Positions 55,842 through 64,000 of a stretch of 64,000 nt of DNA are shown one piece after another. The stretch is from contig JAHLKI010000021.1 in NCBI GenBank assembly GCA_025602905.1, positions 310,001 to 374,000 on the forward strand, given 5' to 3'. Within the stretch, counting starts at the first letter, position 1. The number at the start of each line of letters is the position of its first letter. Under the pieces are notes generated by a model. That model ran no database searches. It was not told the DNA's origin and was given only the letters and a program-made list of their open reading frames with translations. Made by a program: the position numbers and the translations under genes. This DNA comes from Phlyctochytrium arcticum. Its lineage: Eukaryota; Chytridiomycota; Chytridiomycetes; Chytridiales; Chytridiaceae.

Positions 55842-57459
55842 ATGTCCACTTCCCCAAGAGTGTGGGGAGACCAGCACGGCGGAACCTTCGAGACGCCGTA
55901 TTATTATACCCTGGCAGATCTGACGAGTCATGCGGAACGAACTGGACTCACGGAGGCGGACGAAGAAGAAGCACTACGAAGAACAGTCAAACTGGTTGGC
56001 AGAGTGTACCGGCGAATGAGACTGTAAGTGGAGAGCGCCATCTGTGAGAAATGAACGCTTACCTGGCGGTCTAGGCCGGCAAAGACGTTTGCCACTTCGT
56101 CGTACTTGCTCCATAGGTTTTATGCTGTGTGGCCACGAAAAAGTCCCTACTATACGGAGGAGGAAATATGTCTTGCATGCATGGATATGGCCTGTAAACT
56201 AGAGGAAACAACAATCGGATTGGCTCAGCTGTCGCAGTATGTGCTCTGTGAACACCGAGGGGAACGCCTCACCGAAACTGTATGTAGTCAGTCAGTTCTT
56301 GTTGTCAAAGCTTGAGACTAATCGAAGCGTCAAATGTAGGAAGCAAAAAGTGCCATGGAAGGAAAACTCGCCCCACATCAACAAAAGATACTTGAATCTA
56401 TTCAGTTTGATCTTAATATGCGACATCCATTTCCCTTTTGCGCAAGATTCATCAAACTACTAGCTGGTAGGTATCATAAATTTCCCTCCCCATCAGTGTG
56501 CTTGGCATACTAATTTTCTACAATAGCGGACCATCGACTCTCACCGTCAATATCTTTGAAAGCTTATCGCAATACGCTGCGAATTATACTGGACACATAC
56601 CGCATTCCACTTTCCATTCAGTTCCCCGCACATATAATAGCCATGTCCTCAATACTAGTTGCTTCAAAGTTCTTCAAAGACATTCCAAGCATCGACTCAG
56701 AGTTTGCCGAGGATAATTTCTGCTCTATTGATATCGTTGAAGGTTTGTTGATGATGAGTGCTTCTTCAAATACTGTGCGGTAACCATGAACCCTGGTAGA
56801 TGTCTGCGTGCAGATACTCCGCATGTACACAAAGCTTCCAGAATTTGAAAAAATCGCAACACAAGCCCAAAAGTATTTATCTGAACTTGAAGAAAAGATC
56901 AAAAACAAACCACCACCGTTGAAAACATCACCTGCATCCCCTGATCCCGGTACGTTCCGCGTTACTGGATGGCAGAAGAGACAAGTTGCCGTACTCTCGT
57001 TTGGTCACAACTAACAATCCACCTATAGGCTACTCGGCAGACTCCCTCAAGTCACCTCACATCCAATCCCCAGTCCGCTCCGCTCCCGCAAATGGAAATA
57101 TACCTGCAGACGATCGACCATCTGGTGAGAACAAGCCTTCAAGTCATCACTCGTCCCCACACCATCGCACATATCCACACAGTTCCCACCCTCGTCATGA
57201 CGCTTCAACTCACTCTAGTCATCATTCCGGATACCGGGAATCAAGCTCTTTAAAGCGCCGATGGACTGAGGATCGTGAAGATTACGGCCACGAGCGGCGG
57301 AATCGTGATCGGGACAGAAATCGCGAGCGGGACACGCAGGGGCGCGAGCGAGTACATCGTGATAGAGAGGATCAGCGTGAGCGAGAACCGGACCGGGATC
57401 GCGACCGGAATGGTTTCTATCGCGAGTACGACGAGGGAAGACGCCGGAACTGGCGTTGA
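55842..57459 (+). CDS. Transcription-type cyclin (K/L/T class) with RD/RE-rich tail (436 aa)
   Basis: Exons 55842-56023, 56075-56279, 56340-56466, 56527-56742, 56800-56949 and 57029-57459. The first cyclin box contains RRTVKLVGRVYRRMRLPAKT, SSYLLHRFYAVWP and LACMDMACKLEET; then come KILESIQFDLNMRHPFPF and a second box with RIPLSIQFPAHIIAMSSILVASKF. The C-terminus is low complexity, first Ser/His-rich, then alternating Arg with Asp or Glu, ending RRRNWR. This pattern belongs to cyclins that activate CDK9, CDK11 or CDK12-type kinases in RNA polymerase II elongation and splicing. The RD/RE tail favours cyclin L- or K-like function; I cannot separate the classes by eye. Confidence 0.88.
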
Positions 57460-57837
57460 GACACTTGTGAAAGCGATCTACCGTTTCTGAACCTTCGGTT
57501 ATTCGCTTTAGATTGGCTTTTTTTGTAAATATGGCCTTGATCTCGTTGGATAGTCTTTAGATAGTACTAATACTTAGAAGCGAATGCTAACTTATATCCC
57601 GAAGCGTGGATCTATTCTTTATTTTTTGCTTCGAGGTACACATCACTATCGAAGATTTGCTCAATGTTGTATTGCTTCTAAAATGACCAATCGGTGATGA
57701 CGTGTACACCTTTGTGATGAAGGCGGTTCCTATGCCCCTGGTGGCAGCGTTTGCTTCTTTACCATTTGAACAAGTTCAACCTCTTGGCCAACACACCTTA
57801 TTCTCTATTCATAATACCTGAAGACTAGCAGAAAGCT
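57460..57837. other. Intergenic region
   Basis: 3' flank of the cyclin gene and promoter of the glutamine synthetase-like gene. No other feature is recognised. Confidence 0.45.
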
Positions 57838-59407
57838 ATGCTCGAAGCGCCCAAGTCCGAAAATGATCTGGTGGAGATTCTCAAAAACACCACACGCGTC
57901 AAGGTCTCTGGGTCGGATATCGATGGCATTGCGAGGTAAGAGTTCCAGTTGAGCTGGAAAATGTGAATTATGATTGCCGGCCGTGGGGAGCTCTTTTTCA
58001 TGATTTTTACTTATGTCAATGTGGCTTTTAGGGGGAAGATCATGGACAAAAACAAGTTCTTGTCCTCACTCAAGGATGGATTTGGTATATATCGAAACAT
58101 ACGGCTCTTGTATAGTCTCGAAAGGGAGCTAATACACGAATGGTACAGGCTTCTGCAATGTTGCGTTCAACTGGGATATGCACGACAAAGTCTATGATCA
58201 CGATCTGTTCCCTCAAACCACACCCCGTGAAATTTCATTCGCCGACATCCTCGCTCGTCCTGATTATAAAACGCTCCGATGCATTCCTTGGGAGAAGGAT
58301 ATGCCGCATGTGTTGGTTGATTTCTTGAAAGTAGATGGGACTCCGTACCCGGTTTGTCCTAGGGGCTTACTGAAACGGATGATCAAGCGATGCGGTGATG
58401 CAGGGTACAGTGCATACTGCGGGATGGAATTTGAGTTCTTCAATTTTCAAGGTAAGTTGCAGTTTGGACGTGTAGGATATTATATATTATATGCTGACTC
58501 CAGGACTATAGAAAGTTCAGAGTCATTCCATGGCAAACGCGGTGATGACCTCACGCCTCTCACCAAAGGCATGTTTGGCTACTCTCTTCACCGCCCCGCC
58601 GCCAACGCCGACTACTTTGCGGCTATTTACGATCTATGTTACCAGTACCGCATCCCAATTGAAGGGCTGCACACTGAAACAGGTCCTGGCGTGTACGAAG
58701 CTGCCCTTTGTTATGCACCTGCTCTGGAGATGGCTGACCGAGCCCACTTATTCAAGTCAGCAGTCAAGCAGATTGCCATACCCTACAAAATCATTCCGAG
58801 CTTCATGGCCAAGCCGAGTCACGACCTACCAGGATGTTCTGGGCACATTCACATCAGTCTGAAAGGCCTAGATGGGAAACCACTCTTTGATGTGCAAGAA
58901 GCAACAGAAAAAGGGGGAGAACCCACCATCAATGCCCCATTACAGCACTTTGTAGCAGGAATTCTGACGGCTCTCCCAACCATGCTTCCCTTCTTTGCAC
59001 CCACCATCAACTCTTATAAGCGATTGGTAGAAAACTACTGGGCGCCAACCCAAAACACCTACGGCGTCCAAGACCGGATCGCCGCCATTCGCATCATTGC
59101 ACCGTCGCGAATCGAGTTTCGCGTTCCGGGGGCAGATGTGAATCCCTATATAGCTATTGCTGGTCTCTTGGGTGCCGGCATGTGGGGAATCGAAAATAAA
59201 CTTGATCTGAGCAAGGTCAAGACCGAGACATTACCCAAAGACTTGAAGATTGCGACGGATAGGATGGTGGCCAAGGATAGCATAGCAAGGCAAGTGATTG
59301 GCGATGAATTCATTGATCATTTTGGTGGGACTCGTTTGAACGAGTGGAAGCAATGGTGTCAAACAGTCACAAGCTGGGAACGTTTGAGGTATATGGAAAC
59401 GGTGTAG
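57838..59407 (+). CDS. Glutamine synthetase-like (GS I-type) enzyme (449 aa)
   Basis: Exons 57838-57935, 58032-58084, 58149-58451 and 58512-59407, all in phase. The N-terminal beta-grasp region includes GKIMDKNKF and FCNVAFNWDMHD. The catalytic core has MEFEFF (metal-binding Glu pair), HTETGPGVYEAAL, CSGHIHISLKG (HxH metal/ATP contact), NSYKRLVENYWAPT and RIEFRVPGADVNPY, all in GS order. Length and motifs fit the class I-type 'GlnA-like' enzymes of fungi, which often use other amines (gamma-glutamylation of polyamines or amides) rather than ammonia. It is distinct from the main eukaryotic GS II. Cytosolic, since no targeting peptide is visible. Confidence 0.92.
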
Positions 59408-59577
59408 TCAAAAATGCGGCGTAGGACTTCCTGGGACGATCATTTTCTGTATCATTCTTTTTCTATAGTTTCAAAAACTATCATTACTACTATTTGGTAG
59501 TCTCTACCGTAATATATGTTCGGCAGAAATCTGTTTACACCAGATGTCGCGCATCAGACATATGAGTTGGACAGTTT

Positions 59578-62500
59578 TCATTCCCGGCCCGTCAATTTGC
59601 TCATGCAGCAAGCTAACCCCCACAAAACCGCCTGCCTGAAGCGTTCTTCCACATGATCCGCTTTCCGCCCCTCTTCCTCCTCACTCTGTCCAAACAGAAA
59701 ACAATCTGCGCTGCTGTTCATGACATGACCATCCTCGGCATCATCCAAATGATGAATTCGACGCCATGCCCAGGCCAACGATGCTACATCACCCTCGCGA
59801 GCTGCTTGGATACACCACATGATGCACAGCTCGGCACAGGCTGTTTTCAACGAGGTAATGAGGAACCGGTCTGCCAGGGCGTGCGCTTCAAACAAAACTT
59901 CCAGAGTCTCGGGGCAACAGGTAGTAGTAGTATGACCCCCAGGAGTCAAAGTTGTGTTGGGGTCTACGGATAATGCGTAAAAGACGAGTAAGGTCCATAC
60001 CGGACGCGTGACATCCCGGATTGTCACAACGTTCTCTTGTGCTTCACGGTACTCTCCGTAGAGCAACGTATGTAACGGATCCGAAAGTGCCGCGATAGGT
60101 CCCCGGGGCGCGCGGATCACATATTCTGAATCCCCATCGGAAAGTCGAAACGAGACCAAATCCGTATTTGAATGTAAATCGTCAGGGACCGTGGTTGACT
60201 GCGCGAGTATATCTCCCATTTTTAGTGCGCTCTGCAGGTCGCGCGTACACTCTTCATCTACGGGGATCCCCCCGAGTGCGTCTTCGAAGGGAGTGTAAAT
60301 GCTGCCCTTGAGGTGAACAGTCCAAGCCAGATACTTGCAAACACCCACTGCACGCATTTTCTCCGAGTTTAGAGTACTAGTTTCTTCTATTTTTGATTCC
60401 ATAGCAGGCTTATCCGAGCTTGAACGTCCCAAAGCCATACCCAGCAGTAACTGCAACATTCGTTTCCCACTTTGATGTGAATATGACGGTTCATGACGCG
60501 CAACCGACACCACATCTTCACCCATCCACCAACCTAGCCCAATCATGCAGCGGCGGTACATGCCAGGATCACTAGCATAATAGTCCCGAAAATTAGTAAG
60601 ATGGGCCACGGCTGCATCCTTGTACGGCAGCATTTTGCGGCGAAAGAGGATCAGCAGGTCGCTGTTCTCGAGTAAAGGTTCCATAATGGCGGATATGCCA
60701 AAATCAAAAATGAGACGCTCGAGGGATTGTTCGGCAGTCAACAGTCGGACCAGAGTCTGTACGAGCGAGTGGGTTTGGTAGCTGACCCCGGCTTCGGAGA
60801 GAAGCCGCAAAATGTCGGATTTCAAAAGCTGGTCCCGGGACGCTTCCGTGTTCATTAACGTGCTCAAGAAGTTGGTGGATGGTTCATAAAGACTGCAGAT
60901 AATCGAATGGTCCGGGGCTTGCGATATTTCCGTATCTGATGCATCAGTCTCAAGCGCGAGTACCACGTCCAGGGGGTAGACCCGATGCCGAACAATAGTG
61001 AGAATAACATCTAAAACGCTGATAACCGTCTCCCCTGTTTTCTTGGCATGGAGCCATTTTTTCGGGATATGCTCAGTGAGGGGCCCAAAAGTAGATGCCG
61101 GGCAAGCGCATAAAACATCTGTTACCGACACATCATGGGCAAAATATTCGCCCAGTAGTAACATGGCGCGTTGGACAATCACGGCCAGCTCTGGGTCCGT
61201 TGCTGGTAGTTTTGTTTTGACAGAATGTGTCTCGGAAGGATTCCACCGGCGATAAAAGTCTGCCACGGGGAAAATAATTAGAGCCAAAAGAAAGTGAATC
61301 AGTGTAAAGGAGCTCGTGCGTCGAATCGCCACATTTGCCGTTGCAATCTTTGTAGTAGCAGGAACTTCCGTGTCGCTATCTGACACATGTTTGTCATCAG
61401 ATGCATGCTCTACCAGGAATACCCCGTCCCGCATGTTGAATCGGATATTTGATGTCTTGGCTAGCTCCCCAAGCACCGACAAGAGTAGGAGCAAGTTGCT
61501 GAAACCGTCAACGATGGGTTTTGTGGGTGCATTAGGCATGAAGAGCACTTCCAGATACTTTTGATCGATGAGATCGGCAAGTAGGCCATTGTCACTGAAC
61601 CGAGTACGACAGACTTTGTTCTTTAGAAGCAAGGAGACAATGCGAAGGCAGCGGATTCCCAATGCCGGTTGTGAATCTTTGTCCTTTCCAGGATGATCGT
61701 TAGCAGATTCACCCAACTCAGATTCCGATGTACTATGTTCCATCAGATTATCTTCGCCAAGCAGCATCGTCCGAATAGTCGATCCGACCAATTGTTGAAA
61801 GGGTAAAAAGGATTCCATCTCGATATGTGCAAAAGCATCCATCCCATTATCCTTTCCAGCAATGAAAGTCAAGATCTTTAAGCACTTGCTTTTCAGCTTG
61901 GTCCAATCAATGCTTTTCTTCGGGTCCAGCGGGGTTGGTGCTTGAAACATGAGAACGCACCAATGTAGAAGGACTTCTACGATGCCGGCATCGATTGCGG
62001 CGTCGCAGCTGATGGGGTTTCGCGGGAGTTCCAACAGTAATGTATCGAGAACGGGTTGAATGATAGCTGGATGCAGTAATTTGACGCGGCGATCGGCGAG
62101 ACGACCCAAAAACCGCATGAATGGTACGAGGCCCACAAGAATATCCGCATCGCCACCGGCCATCTGGTCTGCCGAGGAGGGCCGTTGTCGTCGAAGGGTA
62201 AACAACACCGTTTGCAATACCGTCTGTGCCAAATTAAGGTCGGCGGAAGTTGTAATCACCATGGTCAATGCAATCAGCGCCTTGGCAAGAGCTCTTCGTA
62301 ATGGTATCTGCAAATCAACAGTCAAAAGCTCTTGACGCTTGCACAAAACATAGATGGATGTAAGTGCATTTTTTAGAAACTTTTTCTTGGCATCGTTCAA
62401 GACGGGCACTGAGCTGGGTGTTGATAAAATGGAGCAGAGGGCACTCAGAAAGGCAGACAGCAGTTTGGAGATGCATATGCTGAATATACTCCAGTGGCCC

Positions 62501-63231
62501 TTTTCCAACAAATAGGCGATAAACGCCGCAATGTGGACATCCACATCTACCAAAATGTGATTTGGATTTCCTACTACCTCCACGCCCTCGACAAGCGGCG
62601 ACAAATCCCGGTCTGCCAGTGCCTCGGCGAAGGCTCTAGGTAAGGTTTTGACCAGAGCAACGAGGCAGCGTGATGCATGATATCGGCATGCTGAGATTCT
62701 CAAGCAGGTAATGAGTTTGGGGAACCCCATTTTCACTATAGCAGGCTCCTTTCCAACCAGAAATTCGACAAAGGCGAGCATATCGTTGGAGGCATAAGCG
62801 GGGTTTCGGACTTTGATGTCATTGGGTGGTTTCAGTATGACGGCCAGAACCCGAAGATTCGCCGCGAGCATACTCGATTCATCTTCCTTGCAGATGTTCT
62901 TGACCAGCAGGCTTACAACCGCTTTTGATTCTTGTTTATGCTTCAAAAGTTCTGGAGTGTCAGACTCTGCTACGCGCGAAGTGCAAAGTGATCGCACGGT
63001 AAAATTTAGACATTCCAGTACGTCAACTGCTTTAAACTCGCGATCAGAATCCCGGAATTGATGCCGTAGGAGCTGGCTAAGATGCCGTAACGTCTTTGGG
63101 GGGTGAGACTGGACCAGTTTGGCGCGAGTCGTGATGTCTGTGGTTTGTAGGATGCCACGGAGAATGCCATCGTAATCGGGTGGAGGTTGCGACGATTCCA
63201 GTTTTATTTTCTTGTGAGGCGGCTCTGCCAT
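59578..63231 (-). CDS. ARM/HEAT-like repeat protein with C-terminal BTB domain (1217 aa, ARMC5-like architecture)
   Basis: Intronless, beginning MAEPPHKKIKLESSQ, a probable nuclear signal. Residues ~30-950 are alternating amphipathic helices (e.g. FVEFLVGKEPAIVKMGFPKLITCLRIS), resembling armadillo/HEAT repeats. At ~1040-1140 is a BTB-like fold: SFRLSDGDSEYVIRAPRGPI, then LLYGEYREAQENVVTIRDVT, WTLLVFYALSVD and EAHALADRFLITSLKTAC. In animals ARMC5 has the same order and serves as a CUL3 substrate adaptor that targets RNA polymerase II subunit RPB1. Homology beyond architecture is not proven by eye; the lack of introns contrasts with neighbouring genes. Confidence 0.7.
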   Translation of the reverse strand: MAEPPHKKIKLESSQPPPDYDGILRGILQTTDITTRAKLVQSHPPKTLRHLSQLLRHQFRDSDREFKAVDVLECLNFTVRSLCTSRVAESDTPELLKHKQESKAVVSLLVKNICKEDESSMLAANLRVLAVILKPPNDIKVRNPAYASNDMLAFVEFLVGKEPAIVKMGFPKLITCLRISACRYHASRCLVALVKTLPRAFAEALADRDLSPLVEGVEVVGNPNHILVDVDVHIAAFIAYLLEKGHWSIFSICISKLLSAFLSALCSILSTPSSVPVLNDAKKKFLKNALTSIYVLCKRQELLTVDLQIPLRRALAKALIALTMVITTSADLNLAQTVLQTVLFTLRRQRPSSADQMAGGDADILVGLVPFMRFLGRLADRRVKLLHPAIIQPVLDTLLLELPRNPISCDAAIDAGIVEVLLHWCVLMFQAPTPLDPKKSIDWTKLKSKCLKILTFIAGKDNGMDAFAHIEMESFLPFQQLVGSTIRTMLLGEDNLMEHSTSESELGESANDHPGKDKDSQPALGIRCLRIVSLLLKNKVCRTRFSDNGLLADLIDQKYLEVLFMPNAPTKPIVDGFSNLLLLLSVLGELAKTSNIRFNMRDGVFLVEHASDDKHVSDSDTEVPATTKIATANVAIRRTSSFTLIHFLLALIIFPVADFYRRWNPSETHSVKTKLPATDPELAVIVQRAMLLLGEYFAHDVSVTDVLCACPASTFGPLTEHIPKKWLHAKKTGETVISVLDVILTIVRHRVYPLDVVLALETDASDTEISQAPDHSIICSLYEPSTNFLSTLMNTEASRDQLLKSDILRLLSEAGVSYQTHSLVQTLVRLLTAEQSLERLIFDFGISAIMEPLLENSDLLILFRRKMLPYKDAAVAHLTNFRDYYASDPGMYRRCMIGLGWWMGEDVVSVARHEPSYSHQSGKRMLQLLLGMALGRSSSDKPAMESKIEETSTLNSEKMRAVGVCKYLAWTVHLKGSIYTPFEDALGGIPVDEECTRDLQSALKMGDILAQSTTVPDDLHSNTDLVSFRLSDGDSEYVIRAPRGPIAALSDPLHTLLYGEYREAQENVVTIRDVTRPVWTLLVFYALSVDPNTTLTPGGHTTTTCCPETLEVLFEAHALADRFLITSLKTACAELCIMWCIQAAREGDVASLAWAWRRIHHLDDAEDGHVMNSSADCFLFGQSEEEEGRKADHVEERFRQAVLWGLACCMSKLTGRE

Positions 63232-64000
63232 TATCCATAATGTCTTGCAGAATGTCTTTCATTTCTGAGAAGAGTGTTGGTGCTGAATTTGCGGACGATT
63301 CATCTCCACGTTCATCTCCAATTTTTGTTCGTGACGTTTTTGTCGGAGATTTGACGAACAAGCCACCTCTCAATTGTTCCCACCGACACTCCCAGCAACT
63401 GCCTGATTTATGCAAAGAAAGGTTGGAAATCTTGCCATTGAAAGTCCGAGCGAGGGTACTGTGGATCAACTCAAAGCCGCTCTAGAAAGCAGTTCGTTTT
63501 GACGGGCATGGTTTTCGCTGCTTGTTACCAAAAGTTGACACCACGAATGACAAAAGATTCAGATGAAAGCAGTTTTAACGCAAAGGATATGTAACTAGTG
63601 TATTAGACAAGAAATAGCGCCTAGAGAATCAGGATATCGCAAAGAAAGATAAAAGTAAAGTGATCTATGCAAAAAAAGAAAGTGCAAAACCCAAAATGCA
63701 AACCCAACAAAAGTAATCTACAAGAAAAGGCAAAAGGTATTTGGAGAAAGAAATGTTAACGCAAAAAAAGAGGTGGGAGAAAATCCCAATTGAATCAATT
63801 CTCAAAATTCTCTAGGCTGTCGTGAGGCCTTTGTGTGTGCAGAAGATGTTGTGTATCAACAAAAGTGGTTGGATAACGCTTTTTGGGTATCGCGACTGAG
63901 GTTGTATTTACGATACGAGGATCGGGAATGGGTATCCCGCACCTCGAGTATCCAGAACGGGTTGCGGATTCTGCATCGTTGGGGACGGGCCCTTGGGAGG
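63232..64000. other. Right-end intergenic region
   Basis: The promoter of the ARM/BTB gene, then A-rich sequence with no coding frame of note. A plus-strand frame at 63180-63485 overlaps the start of the ARM/BTB gene and shows no family features, so it is not called. Confidence 0.45.

Noticed and set aside
1..64000. tRNA, rRNA or CRISPR arrays
   Set aside because: I looked for T-loop-like GTTCRA motifs with pairing arms, rRNA-like blocks and regularly spaced repeats and found none that hold up.

Overview
The window looks like nuclear DNA of a zoosporic (flagellated) fungus, most likely a chytrid (Chytridiomycota). The reasons are: intron-dense genes with GT-AG introns of about 45-65 nt; fungal hallmarks (a giant RIM15/Greatwall-type kinase with a response-regulator tail, a fungal-style Ctr copper transporter, a secreted lytic polysaccharide monooxygenase); and ciliary genes (IFT38/CLUAP1 and a CEP95-like protein) that non-flagellated fungi have lost. 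I cannot name the genus from sequence alone.

Layout. 1-4.1 kb: the 3' part of an NmrA-like NAD(P)-binding gene and a 927-residue CxxC-finger protein of unknown function. 4.5-7.85 kb: a structurally complete Mutator-like transposon (MULE) with ~100-bp terminal inverted repeats, an 8-bp target-site duplication and a five-exon, uninterrupted transposase. Its right end lies about 50 bp upstream of the start codon of a CDF metal transporter (7.9-9.3 kb). 9.6-14.2 kb: a head-to-head ciliary pair, CEP95-like (minus) and IFT38 (plus), sharing a 0.5-kb promoter.

14.65-25.9 kb: the most striking part. Two large divergent genes share a 0.6-kb intergenic region. Each encodes a signal peptide, a beta-helix ectodomain with polymorphic-outer-membrane-protein-like repeats, a Cys-rich EGF-like module, a class C GPCR-type seven-helix domain and a C-terminal PH-like domain. 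This combination replaces the usual Venus-flytrap ligand domain of class C receptors with a parallel beta-helix.

26-38 kb: an FAD oxidoreductase, a disordered protein, a GPI-type LPMO, two small unknown genes, a Cys/His-rich zinc protein with a nearby inverted relic copy of its C-terminus, a membrane-anchored FKBP isomerase and a lipase built with 12- and 15-nt microexons. 38.7-46.5 kb: the RIM15/Greatwall-like kinase. 46.9-64 kb: an unknown polytopic membrane protein, a Ctr transporter, a gene-poor 2.8-kb stretch, a C2H2 factor, a small Cdc25/arsenate-reductase-like phosphatase, a phosphotransferase pseudogene broken by short tandem duplications, a transcription-type cyclin, a glutamine synthetase-like enzyme and an ARM-like/BTB protein.

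Exon boundaries were worked out by hand from splice consensus and reading frame. Where phases close perfectly I treat them as reliable; the N-terminal parts of the two receptor genes are only partly resolved.
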